A stretch of DNA of 10,733 nt from Pseudomonadota bacterium (GTDB lineage Bacteria; Pseudomonadota; Alphaproteobacteria; Rhizobiales; Beijerinckiaceae), in contig JAGWRL010000117.1 of the NCBI GenBank assembly GCA_028876585.1, positions 1-10,733 of the forward strand. Direction: 5' to 3'. Of the stretch, positions 1 to 6,555 are shown in pieces (within the stretch, counting starts at the first letter, position 1; every line of letters starts with the position of its first letter). The notes beneath the pieces were generated by a model. That model was not told the DNA's origin. It did not search any database and worked only from the letters and a program-made list of their open reading frames with translations. The position numbers and the translations under genes are program-made.

Positions 1-32
1 GCCTCTTCGTGGAATTAAGGGGGAAAGCGCGC

Positions 33-61
33 ATTATAGGGACGACGCGGCGCGATTGCAA
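33..61 (-). promoter_or_regulatory. sigma70-like promoter reading out of the left edge
   Basis: On the minus strand TTGCAA (61-56) and a perfect TATAAT (38-33) are separated by exactly 17 bases. The next bases are a GC-only discriminator, GCGCGC. Both boxes and the spacing fit a housekeeping promoter, and a GC-rich discriminator is typical of stable-RNA or growth-rate-controlled promoters. Its transcript would start near 26 and leave the window, so the gene it drives is not visible. It lies just beyond the ridA stop, so it could also be a chance match in the intergenic gap. Confidence 0.5.
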
Positions 62-67
62 ATCGCG
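51..67. other. perfect hairpin after the RidA-family gene
   Basis: CGCGATT (51-57) and AATCGCG (61-67) form a 7-bp perfect stem around GCA, 10 bases past the RidA-family stop codon. No T-run follows on the minus strand, so it is at best a weak transcript end. It also overlaps the -35 box of the outward promoter candidate at 33-61. Confidence 0.4.
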
Positions 68-77
68 GCGCCCCCCA

Positions 78-464
78 TCAGCCCCGCCGCCGCAAGGCGG
101 TGACCTCGATCTCGATCCGCATCCGGGGATCGGCGAGGCCGCAGGCGATCATCGTCGCGGCCGGGCGAATGGCGCCGAAATGGCGGCGCAGCACGGGCCA
201 GCAGTGCGGGAAATCGGCGGCGACCGGCAGCATGTAGGTCACCCGCACGACGTCGGCGAGGCTCGCGCCCGCCTCGGCCAAGGCGGCGGCGATGTTGCGC
301 AAGGCCTGCTCGGTCTGCTCGGCGAGATCGTCCGAGATGGTCATCGCGGCGTAGTCGAAACCGGTGGTGCCCGACACGAACACCCAGTCGCCCTGGACGA
401 CGGCGCGGCTATAGCCGATCTCGGCCTCGAAACGCGAACCGGAGCTGATTAGCTTGCGGGGCAT
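78..464 (-). CDS. RidA/YjgF/UK114 family protein
   Basis: This 128-aa cytoplasmic protein spans the whole RidA fold. Seen: the N-terminal YSRAVVQGDWVFVSG strand region (residues 18-32), a central helix with EQTEQALRNI (about 49-58), the ADVVRVTYML strand (about 70-79) and a C-terminal IEIEVTAL strand (117-124). Canonical RidA enzymes deaminate reactive enamine/imine intermediates such as 2-aminoacrylate and use an Arg in a PAR[ST] motif. Here that motif reads RPAAT, so the Arg position is Ala103. This argues for a non-canonical Rid subgroup with an unknown substrate. The ATG at 464 is chosen over an in-frame upstream start at 545 because GGAGAG lies just before it and homology begins there. 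It is divergent from the MfnF-like gene with an 80-base gap. Family is clear, function is not. Confidence 0.88.
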   Translation of the reverse strand: MPRKLISSGSRFEAEIGYSRAVVQGDWVFVSGTTGFDYAAMTISDDLAEQTEQALRNIAAALAEAGASLADVVRVTYMLPVAADFPHCWPVLRRHFGAIRPAATMIACGLADPRMRIEIEVTALRRRG

Positions 465-531
465 GGGCTTCTCTCCAACGGCGCAACGCGATGGTTGACC
501 CGGCCGCGCGCGCGACGCAAGCCTGCGCTGA

Positions 532-539
532 AGGGAGAG
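532..539 (+). promoter_or_regulatory. ribosome binding site that decides the TTG start at 545
   Basis: AGGGAGAG ends 5 bases before TTG 545 and supports this start over the in-frame ATG at 491, which has no comparable purine stretch before it. The extra residues encoded by 491-544 (rich in Ala and Arg) come before the family's usual beginning, VLGWDIGG. Confidence 0.6.
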
Positions 540-544
540 CGGCA

Positions 545-1561
545 TTGACGGCGGTTCTGGGCTGGGACATCGGCGGCGCGCATCTGAAGGCGGCGCGGGC
601 GGAGAACGGGCGCATCGTCGCGGCGGGCGAACTCGCCACGCCGCTATGGCAGGGGCTCGACAGCCTGCACGCCGCTTTCGCCGAATTGAGCGACCGGCTC
701 GGGCCGGCGGACGCGCACGGCGTCACCATGACCGGCGAATTGTGCGACGCCTTCGCCTCGCGCCGCGAGGGCGTGATCGGGCTGGCGGCGATCGCGGCGC
801 GCCATCTCGGCCGGCCGCGCCTCTACGCCGGCCGCGCCGGCTTCGTCGACGTGGAGGCGGCCGGCGAGCACGCCCACGCCATCGCCTCGGCGAACTGGCG
901 CGCCAGCGCGCAGGCGGCGGCGCTGTACGCGCCTAACGGAGTGTTGATCGACATCGGCTCGACCACCAGCGACCTGATCCCGATCGTCGCCGGGGCGGTG
1001 GCGGCGGTGGGCGAGGACGACGCCGGGCGGCTGGCGGCGGGCGAACTGGTCTATACCGGCCTGACCCGCTCCTTCGTGATGGCGCTCGCCGCGCGCGCCC
1101 CGTTCGCCGGGGTTTGGACGCCGTTGATGAACGAATATTTCGCCGCCGCCGCCGACGTGCGCCGCGTGCTCGGCGACCTGCCCGAGGGCGCCGATCTGAT
1201 GGCGACCGCCGATGGCCGCGACAAAAGCGTGGCGGCCTCGCGGGCGCGGCTCGCGCGCATGATCGGGCGCGAGGCGGCGGAGGCGCCGGAGGCCGCCTGG
1301 CGCGGGCTGGCGGGCTGGTTCGCCGAGGCGCAGTTGCGCGACATTTGCGACGCGGCCTATCTGCGGCTGTCGCGCGGCGATGTGGCGGCGGACGCGCCGG
1401 TGATCGCGGCCGGAATCGGCGAGCGGCTCGCCGGCGAGGCGGCGCGGCGGCTCGGCCGGCCGTGTCTCGGCTTCGCGCAACTGATCGGCGCCGAAGCGGA
1501 GGCCTCGGTCTGCGCCCCGGCGGCGGCGGTCGCGCTGCTGCTGGCGCGCGAAACGTGCTAG
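545..1561 (+). CDS. H4MPT-linked C1 transfer pathway protein, hydantoinase/oxoprolinase family (MfnF-like)
   Basis: This 338-aa cytoplasmic protein has the ASKHA-type fold signatures of the hydantoinase/oxoprolinase family. Seen: GWDIGGAHLK (6-15), TGELCDAF (63-70), DIGSTTSDLIPI (136-147), YTGLTRS (170-176) and a late AGIGERL segment. This subfamily occurs in organisms with H4MPT-dependent C1 metabolism. From memory it includes archaeal MfnF, which joins the aminomethylfuran diphosphate to gamma-glutamyltyramine in methanofuran synthesis. The likely role here is the matching coupling step for methylofuran, the formyl carrier of the formyltransferase/hydrolase complex. The start is TTG at 545, decided by the RBS; the alternative is ATG 491. 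The small secreted Cys protein follows 27 bases downstream. Family is confident; the exact reaction in bacteria is inferred. Confidence 0.85.
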   Translation: MTAVLGWDIGGAHLKAARAENGRIVAAGELATPLWQGLDSLHAAFAELSDRLGPADAHGVTMTGELCDAFASRREGVIGLAAIAARHLGRPRLYAGRAGFVDVEAAGEHAHAIASANWRASAQAAALYAPNGVLIDIGSTTSDLIPIVAGAVAAVGEDDAGRLAAGELVYTGLTRSFVMALAARAPFAGVWTPLMNEYFAAAADVRRVLGDLPEGADLMATADGRDKSVAASRARLARMIGREAAEAPEAAWRGLAGWFAEAQLRDICDAAYLRLSRGDVAADAPVIAAGIGERLAGEAARRLGRPCLGFAQLIGAEAEASVCAPAAAVALLLARETC

Positions 1562-1588
1562 GGAGCGGCCAGGCACAGGGAGGGTTTC

Positions 1589-1927
1589 ATGCGCGCTCTA
1601 TTCGCGGCGATCGCGGTGCTGGCGACCGCGCCGGCTGAGGCAATCCCGGCGGCCAACGACTACCCCACCGCCACCCGCGCCGACTATGTGTTCGCCTGCA
1701 TGAAGATCAACGGCGACACGCGCAAGGCGCTCGACCAATGCTCATGCTCGATCGACGTCATCGCCACATTGCTGCCCTATGACGCCTATGTCGCGGGCGA
1801 GACGGTGGCTTCGATGAATCAGGATTCCGGCTCGGTCGGGCGCGCCTTCAAGGCGACGCAGCTCGCCAGGGACGATCTCGAAACGCTGCTGCGCGCGCAG
1901 GCCGAGGCGGAAGTGCGCTGTTTCTGA
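1589..1927 (+). CDS. small secreted four-cysteine protein of unknown function
   Basis: This 112-aa protein has a signal peptide (MRALFAAIAVLATAPAEA, cleavage near residue 18) followed by about 94 mature residues. The mature part holds exactly four cysteines: C37 (FACMK), C51 and C53 (QCSCSID) and C111 next to the C-terminus. This suggests two disulfides or a redox/metal site in the periplasm; no CxxCH heme motif is present. AGGGAGGG lies just before the ATG. It follows the MfnF-like gene by 27 bases on the same strand. Its stop is 7 bases from the stop of the convergent SoxYZ-like carrier. Its place beside quinoprotein-relay genes suggests a periplasmic role with XoxF, but I recognise no named family. 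Confidence 0.8.
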   Translation: MRALFAAIAVLATAPAEAIPAANDYPTATRADYVFACMKINGDTRKALDQCSCSIDVIATLLPYDAYVAGETVASMNQDSGSVGRAFKATQLARDDLETLLRAQAEAEVRCF

Positions 1928-1934
1928 GGCGCGG

Positions 1935-2726
1935 CTACGTGCCGCCGCGTTCGAGCGGCCATTCCGCCTTGAATTGCGCGTTGTCGATGTCGCTCGCCTC
2001 GACGCGCAAAGTCTTGGCGCCGCCGAGCGCGAAGTCGAAGCGGAAATTCGGGTCCTCGGAGATTGAAATCCCGCCTTCCACAGAGAAGATCAAATCGTCG
2101 CCCTGGTAGACGGCGAAATGTTCGACATAACGCGCCGGCGTATAGAGCCGCGTGATCTGGTCCATCTGCAAGCCGGAATTGTTGGGATGGCGCAGCATCA
2201 CGACATAATCTCCGCGCCCCGACGGCGCGTCGGCGATCACGCGCAATTTCATCTTGCCGAGCGCGGCATTGGCCTCGTCGAGCGATTTGCTCGCCGGCGC
2301 CGAGCAACCGCCCGCCGCCTTCACATAAGTCTTGCTCATATGCAGACTGCCGTCGCTGAGCTCGGCGATCAACCGCATGTTGGTGTAGGCGTTGACGCGC
2401 ACGCGGGTGGAAAGGCTCGTCACGTCCGACTTCGGCCCGAGCGTGAATTCGCCGGCGAGCGGCACGGGGTTTTCGTCGATCACCAGGCTCAGTTTGGTCA
2501 CCCGGCGCGGATCGCCAACGGGCGGGTGCACGGTCATCGTCACCGGCGTCAGCGCGGCGTCCTCGGCGCGCGGCGGCGCTTGCAGCGAGGCGAAGGTCGC
2601 ATCCTCGGCGATCGCGGCGTTCCCAAACAACTGCGGCTTGAGATCGGGCCAGGAATCGGGCGCGCCCTGCGCCGCCGCGCCGGTCGCGATGAGAACAATC
2701 AGAGCCGCCAGAGAATATTTGTTCAT
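1935..2726 (-). CDS. quinoprotein dehydrogenase-associated SoxYZ-like carrier
   Basis: This 263-aa protein has a signal peptide (MNKYSLAALIVLIATGAAA, cleavage near 19-20). A SoxY-like domain (about 40-155) comes next and then a SoxZ-like domain (about 165-260). SoxY carries sulfur intermediates on a Cys in a C-terminal GGCGG tail. Here the equivalent is KAAGGCSAP with Cys141, inside the fused chain between the two domains. Such fusions occur beside PQQ dehydrogenases and are predicted to act with a zinc metallohydrolase. What Cys141 carries is not known to me. It starts 21 bases after the metallohydrolase stop, with GAAGG before the ATG, so both are probably one operon divergent from xoxF. 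Family call is strong; the chemistry is open. Confidence 0.88.
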   Translation of the reverse strand: MNKYSLAALIVLIATGAAAQGAPDSWPDLKPQLFGNAAIAEDATFASLQAPPRAEDAALTPVTMTVHPPVGDPRRVTKLSLVIDENPVPLAGEFTLGPKSDVTSLSTRVRVNAYTNMRLIAELSDGSLHMSKTYVKAAGGCSAPASKSLDEANAALGKMKLRVIADAPSGRGDYVVMLRHPNNSGLQMDQITRLYTPARYVEHFAVYQGDDLIFSVEGGISISEDPNFRFDFALGGAKTLRVEASDIDNAQFKAEWPLERGGT

Positions 2727-2747
2727 CTCACAACCTTCGATCGGCGT

Positions 2748-3704
2748 TCACGGGTCCCATTCATATTCGGCATAGGCGGCTGTGGCGTTGCGCGCGTTGT
2801 AAACATCGAACAGCCGCCAATGCGCGCGCTCCTGCGCGCCGGCCGTATCGGCGGCGTGGCGCAAATCCTGCCCGCTCGCCAGCGCGCCTTTGACGTCATG
2901 CGTCAAAGTCTCGAAATAGCGCGCCTGATCGGCCAAAGCCGCCGGCCAGGGCTGCACCACAGGGCCGTGGCCGGGCACGACCTGAAGCGCGGGAATTTCG
3001 CGCAAAGCCGCCAGTTCGCCGATCCAGCCTTTGATTGAACCATCGATAATGGGCAGATGGCCGGAGAACACCAGATCGCCGGCGAACAGCGTGCGGCTCT
3101 GCGGATCGTAGACCGTGAGATCGCAATCGGTGTGCCCCGGCCCCCAGGCCTGAAGCGTCAACGCGCGGCCGCCGAGATCGAGCGTCATCTGGTCGGCGAC
3201 GAGCAAAGTCGGCGTCACGATGCGCACCTCGTCCATCGCCGCGTCGCCCAACACCGACCGGAACCGCTTGAGATAGAACGGTCCGCGTTGCGCCAGCGCG
3301 CGCGGCAGGTTCTTGTGGCCGACGAACACGGCGCCGAGATTGGCGAAGGCGGCGTCGCCGAACACGTGGTCGGGATGTTCATGCGTGTTGACGACATAAA
3401 GAATGGGCTTGTCGGTGACGGAGCGGATGGCGGCGAGAAAACGTCGGCCCACCTCGACGCTGCCGCCCGCATCGATCACCGCCACGCCGCGTTCGCCGAT
3501 CACAAGAGCGAGATTGGCGATGTCGCCCTGGTTGATCGTATCGGCGACCGCGATCGCGCCGGGATGGGCGTAAACGCCGGGCGCGATTTGTTGCAGCGCA
3601 AAATCGTCGGCGGCGGCGGCGACCGGCGCCGGCAGCATCAACCAAAGAAAGGCCAGCGCAAAGGCGGCGCAGCGATGATGCGTCAAGAAATTGCTGCGTT
3701 GCAA
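2748..3704 (-). CDS. quinoprotein relay system zinc metallohydrolase
   Basis: This 318-aa periplasmic hydrolase has the metallo-beta-lactamase fold, related to SoxH. The signal peptide ends near residue 32 (PAPVAAAA). A complete metal-site set is visible: H108-x-H110-x-D112-H113 (THEHPDH), H191 (GPGHTDCD), D210 (FAGDLVF) and H246 (VPGHGPV), so it should bind two metals and be active. The best start is TTG at 3704, since an ATG would lie inside the signal peptide; AAAGG is about 9 bases upstream. Relatives are found beside PQQ dehydrogenases with SoxYZ-like carriers, and two sub-families (1 and 2) are named; I could not decide between them. It probably cleaves a thioester or similar bond on the carrier's cysteine, but that is inferred. 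It is first in a two-gene minus-strand unit divergent from xoxF. Confidence 0.88.
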   Translation of the reverse strand: MQRSNFLTHHRCAAFALAFLWLMLPAPVAAAADDFALQQIAPGVYAHPGAIAVADTINQGDIANLALVIGERGVAVIDAGGSVEVGRRFLAAIRSVTDKPILYVVNTHEHPDHVFGDAAFANLGAVFVGHKNLPRALAQRGPFYLKRFRSVLGDAAMDEVRIVTPTLLVADQMTLDLGGRALTLQAWGPGHTDCDLTVYDPQSRTLFAGDLVFSGHLPIIDGSIKGWIGELAALREIPALQVVPGHGPVVQPWPAALADQARYFETLTHDVKGALASGQDLRHAADTAGAQERAHWRLFDVYNARNATAAYAEYEWDP

Positions 3705-3798
3705 GATGAGAGCCTTTGCTGCGTCGCTGGCGATGCGTCGCGTTTAATTGAGGCGCCGCCGCGCACGCTCGCGGGACGCGCACTGATTGGCGATGATC

Positions 3799-3826
3799 AT
3801 GACTGAATTTTGTCCACTTGCATAAT
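3799..3826 (+). promoter_or_regulatory. candidate xoxF promoter
   Basis: ATGACT (3799-3804), 16 bases, then CATAAT (3821-3826) match the sigma70 boxes at 4/6 and 5/6. It lies in the most AT-rich part of the region. This is pattern matching only. Confidence 0.3.
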
Positions 3827-3832
3827 TTTCGC

Positions 3833-3861
3833 TTGCGCTCAGTTGGGGCTCGAAATAGGAT
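3833..3861 (+). promoter_or_regulatory. second weak xoxF promoter candidate
   Basis: TTGCGC (3833-3838), 17 bases, then TAGGAT (3856-3861). The match is weaker than the candidate at 3799-3826, but the spacing is ideal. Confidence 0.2.
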
Positions 3862-3927
3862 GCGTTTGTAACCGGCTTCACGGGCGTCGAGGATAGGGAG
3901 CCTCGGCGTTTCTTCGAAGGCAGGCAA

Positions 3928-3947
3928 GATTTCCCTAATTGGAAATC
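3928..3947. promoter_or_regulatory. 7-bp inverted repeat upstream of xoxF, candidate operator
   Basis: GATTTCC (3928-3934) and GGAAATC (3941-3947) are perfect arms around CTAATT. GGC (3923-3925) and GCC (3948-3950) extend the symmetry with a two-base interruption. The low GC, the size and the place 127 bases before the xoxF start suit a dimeric regulator site; it could also fold as a leader hairpin. Confidence 0.45.
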
Positions 3948-3964
3948 GCCTGAGTCTTGTCTGT

Positions 3965-3985
3965 TGTGACACGCTGCCGGTCACA
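3965..3985. promoter_or_regulatory. 6-bp inverted repeat upstream of xoxF
   Basis: TGTGAC (3965-3970) and GTCACA (3980-3985) are perfect arms 9 bases apart. It resembles a Crp/Fnr-type half-site pair but has the wrong spacing (TGTGA-N11-TCACA rather than N6). It may be an operator for another regulator or a leader stem. Confidence 0.35.
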
Positions 3986-4074
3986 GATCCCCACGAACGT
4001 GTCGCCATCGGCGGCGGAACAGAGCTTGCGGGCCTGCGTCGCCGTCGCGATCAACGATGTATGGGAGGAATTGA

Positions 4075-5883
4075 ATGCGCAAATATCTTCTTGCGACGTG
4101 CCTCAGCGCCGTCGCCTTGTGTGCGGCTGGCTACGCTTATGCTGACGACGAGCAGGCGACGCTGCAAAAAGACGCCAAGCAATGGACGACCCAGCGCGGC
4201 GATTATGCGGCGACCGGTTATTCCGAACTCAACCAGATCACCACCGCCAATGTCGGCAAGATCGCCCCGGCGTGGACGTTCTCGACCGGCGTGCTGCGCG
4301 GCCACGAGGGCGCGCCGCTCGTCATCGGCGACGTGATGTATGTCCACACCCCCTTCCCCAACATCGTCTATGCGCTCGACCTCAACAACGACGGCCGGAT
4401 TCTCTGGAAATACGAGCCCAAGCAGGACCCGAACGTCATCCCGGTGATGTGCTGCGACACCGTCAACCGCGGCCTGGCCTTCGGCGACGGCAAAGTGTTC
4501 CTGCATCAGGCCGACACGACGCTGGTGGCGCTCGACGCCAAGACCGGCAAGCCCGTCTGGTCGGTGAAGGACGGCGATCCGTCGAAGGGCCAGACCGGCA
4601 CCGACGCGCCGTTCATCTTCAAAGACAAGGTGTTCATCGGCGTTTCCGGCGGCGAGTTCGGCGTGCGCTCCTGGGTTTCGGCCTATAACATCAAGGACGG
4701 CAAGCTGGATTGGCGCGCCTATTCGATGGGCCCCGACAAGGAGATGCTGGTCGACCCGGCGAAGACCACGCAACTCGGCAAGCCGGTCGGCGCCGATTCG
4801 TCGCTCAAGACCTGGCAGGGCGACCAGTGGAAGATCGGCGGCGGCGCCACCTGGGGCTGGTACGCCTTCGATCCCAAGCTGAACCTGATGTATTACGGCT
4901 CCGGCAATCCCTCGACCTGGAACCCGAAGCAGCGGCCCGGCGACAACAAATGGTCGATGACCATCTGGGCGCGCGACGTCGACAGCGGCGAAGCCAAGTG
5001 GGTCTATCAGATGACGCCGCACGACGAGTGGGATTATGACGGCGTCAACGAAATGATCCTGACCGACCAGAAGATCGACGGCAAAGAAACGCCGCTGTTG
5101 ACCCACTTCGACCGCAACGGTTTCGGCTACACGCTCAATCGCGAAAACGGCGAACTTCTTGTGGCGAACAAGTTCGACCCGGCCGTCAACTGGGCCACCA
5201 AGATCGAGATGGATAAGAGTTCGCCCAACTACGGCCGTCCGCTGGTGGTGGCGCAATACTCGACCGATCACAACGGCGAGGACGTCAACTCCAAGGGCAT
5301 TTGCCCGGCCGCGCTCGGTTCCAAGGACGAGCAGCCGGCGGCCTATTCGCCGCAGACCGAACTGTTCTACGTGCCGACCAATCATGTCTGCATGGACTAC
5401 GAGCCGTTCAAGGTCAGCTACACCGCCGGACAGCCCTATGTCGGCGCGACCTTGTCGATGTACCCGCCCAAGGGCGACACCAACATGGGCAATTTCATCG
5501 CCTGGGACAACAAGACCGGCAAGATCGTGTGGTCGGATCCCGAGCAGTTCTCGGCCTGGGGCGGCGCCCTGGCGACCGCGGGCGGCGTGGTGTTCTACGG
5601 CACGCTCGAAGGTTATCTGAAGGCGGTCGACGCCAAGACGGGCAAGGAACTCTATAAGTTCAAGACCCCGTCCGGCATCATCGGCAACGTGATGACCTAC
5701 GAGCACGGCGGCAAGCAATATGTGGCGATCCTGTCGGGCGTCGGCGGCTGGGCCGGCATCGGCCTGGCGGCGGGCCTCACCAAGCCCAACGACGGCCTCG
5801 GCGCGGTCGGCGGTTATGCGGCGCTGTCCAACTACACCGCGCTCGGTGGTCAGTTGACGGTGTTCGCGCTGCCCAACAACTGA
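4075..5883 (+). CDS. xoxF: lanthanide-dependent PQQ methanol dehydrogenase XoxF
   Basis: This 602-aa protein oxidises methanol (and in some XoxF enzymes formaldehyde) in the periplasm with PQQ and a lanthanide, passing electrons to XoxG. The signal peptide ends at AYA23-D24. The rest is an eight-bladed propeller of normal length for the family. The vicinal pair C126-C127 ([10 protein letters not shown]) is the disulfide that sits over PQQ. Metal ligands expected from known XoxF structures are present: E194 (GGEFG), N278 (GSGNPSTW), catalytic D320 and the extra D322 in [10 protein letters not shown]. MxaF-type calcium enzymes have Ala at that last place, so this is XoxF, probably the XoxF5 clade (not tested). 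GGGAGG is 6 bases before the ATG. It heads xoxG-xoxJ-CxxxCW; no MxaI-like small subunit is present in the window. Confidence 0.97.
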   Translation: MRKYLLATCLSAVALCAAGYAYADDEQATLQKDAKQWTTQRGDYAATGYSELNQITTANVGKIAPAWTFSTGVLRGHEGAPLVIGDVMYVHTPFPNIVYALDLNNDGRILWKYEPKQDPNVIPVMCCDTVNRGLAFGDGKVFLHQADTTLVALDAKTGKPVWSVKDGDPSKGQTGTDAPFIFKDKVFIGVSGGEFGVRSWVSAYNIKDGKLDWRAYSMGPDKEMLVDPAKTTQLGKPVGADSSLKTWQGDQWKIGGGATWGWYAFDPKLNLMYYGSGNPSTWNPKQRPGDNKWSMTIWARDVDSGEAKWVYQMTPHDEWDYDGVNEMILTDQKIDGKETPLLTHFDRNGFGYTLNRENGELLVANKFDPAVNWATKIEMDKSSPNYGRPLVVAQYSTDHNGEDVNSKGICPAALGSKDEQPAAYSPQTELFYVPTNHVCMDYEPFKVSYTAGQPYVGATLSMYPPKGDTNMGNFIAWDNKTGKIVWSDPEQFSAWGGALATAGGVVFYGTLEGYLKAVDAKTGKELYKFKTPSGIIGNVMTYEHGGKQYVAILSGVGGWAGIGLAAGLTKPNDGLGAVGGYAALSNYTALGGQLTVFALPNN

Positions 5884-5906
5884 GCGCGCGACAGCCGATA
5901 GAGCGG

Positions 5907-5942
5907 AGCCCGGCGGGTCGGAACCGATCCGAACGCCGGGCT
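5907..5942 (+). terminator. strong hairpin between xoxF and xoxG
   Basis: AGCCCGGCG (5907-5915) and CGCCGGGCT (5934-5942) are a perfect 9-bp GC-rich stem around an 18-base loop. A short T-containing stretch (TGTTTGTG) follows. The weak T-run fits partial termination or 3'-end protection of xoxF mRNA rather than full termination, which would let xoxF be expressed well above xoxG. The stem starts 24 bases past the xoxF stop. Confidence 0.6.
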
Positions 5943-5961
5943 TGTTTGTGTCAAAAACAAT

Positions 5962-5984
5962 GGCGCCCAGGCGCCGTGGGAGGA
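5962..5984 (+). promoter_or_regulatory. small hairpin and RBS that decide the xoxG GTG start
   Basis: GGCGC (5962-5966) and GCGCC (5971-5975) form a short stem around CCAG. It is followed directly by GGGAGGA (5978-5984), 8 bases before GTG 5993. This ribosome site supports GTG 5993 over the in-frame ATG at 5960 and TTG at 5942. The latter would also run through the xoxF-xoxG hairpin. Confidence 0.55.
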
Positions 5985-5992
5985 CAGGTTCC

Positions 5993-6520
5993 GTGAGACT
6001 CTCCGCAGCGCGATCTATTTTGTCTGTCGCCATCCTCGCCGTCTCGGGCGTCATCGCCCTGGCCGATCCGCCCGGCGATCCCACGGCGGTGAAGCAGGAC
6101 GCGGATGGATATTGGCGCGACAAAAAGGGCGATCCCACCTACAAGATCGAGGCGGACGGAACCGTCGATTTCCCGACCTTCTCCGGCTTCCGGCGCTATC
6201 ATTCCGATTGTCACGTCTGCCATGGGCCGGACGGCATGGGCTCGTCCTACGCCCCGGCGCTGGCGAATTCGCTCAAGACGATCGATTACGCGACCTTCGC
6301 CGGCATCGTGATCAACGGGCGCAAGAACCTCGCCAACGGCAACGAGAATGTGATGCCCTCGTTCGCCGAAAACAAGAACGTGACATGCTATCTCAACGAC
6401 ATCTACATCTATCTGCGCGCGCGCTCGCAGGAGGCGGTCCCGCGCGGCCGCCCCGCCAAGCATGAGCCGAAGCCGGCCAGCTTCGACGCCAATGAGACCA
6501 AATGCATGGCGGCGGACTGA
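5993..6520 (+). CDS. xoxG: XoxG-type cytochrome c, methanol-metabolism-related four-Cys family
   Basis: This 175-aa periplasmic monoheme cytochrome is the likely electron acceptor of XoxF. The signal peptide is about 24 residues (ending in VIALA). The heme site is C73-H-V-C76-H77 and the probable sixth ligand is M121 in VMPSF. Two more cysteines, C132 (NVTCYL) and C171 (ETKCMAAD at the C-terminus), fit the 'four-Cys' subfamily seen only near methanol dehydrogenases; they may form a disulfide tying the tail to the heme domain. The start is GTG 5993 on RBS grounds. It lies 109 bases after xoxF beyond a hairpin and 35 bases before xoxJ. Confidence 0.92.
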   Translation: MRLSAARSILSVAILAVSGVIALADPPGDPTAVKQDADGYWRDKKGDPTYKIEADGTVDFPTFSGFRRYHSDCHVCHGPDGMGSSYAPALANSLKTIDYATFAGIVINGRKNLANGNENVMPSFAENKNVTCYLNDIYIYLRARSQEAVPRGRPAKHEPKPASFDANETKCMAAD

Positions 6521-6555
6521 TCGGCCGGGCGGAGCAGAAAGGGAGACGGGCGACG

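Larger units (their letters stand above)
3705..4074. promoter_or_regulatory. 370-bp divergent control region between the metallohydrolase gene and xoxF
   Basis: No convincing gene lies here. It is visibly richer in A and T around 3790-3860 and 3928-3947 than the flanking genes. It must hold the promoters for both divergent units. It contains two plus-strand promoter candidates (3799-3826 and 3833-3861), two inverted repeats (3928-3947 and 3965-3985), a short palindrome CTTCGAAG (3912-3919) and the strong xoxF ribosome site GGGAGG (4063-4068). If either promoter candidate is used, the xoxF mRNA has an untranslated leader of over 200 bases. Confidence 0.75.

Noticed and set aside
644..1576. A 310-codon minus-strand frame opposite the MfnF-like gene
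   Set aside because: It has an Arg-rich composition and no motifs, and it is fully covered by a recognised gene on the other strand.
3965..3985. A Crp/Fnr site upstream of xoxF
   Set aside because: The half-sites TGTGA and TCACA are 11 bases apart instead of 6, so a standard Crp dimer would not fit. Kept only as a generic inverted repeat.
3957..4145. A 62-codon frame in the xoxF leader overlapping the xoxF start
   Set aside because: No ribosome site before it, and it overlaps the xoxF signal peptide in another frame. It is more likely untranslated leader.
4051..6138. A 695-codon open frame on the minus strand across xoxF and the start of xoxG
   Set aside because: It lies codon-opposed to the unmistakable xoxF. 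High GC removes stop codons in the antisense frame, and its translation is Arg/Val/Gly/His-rich with no family motifs.
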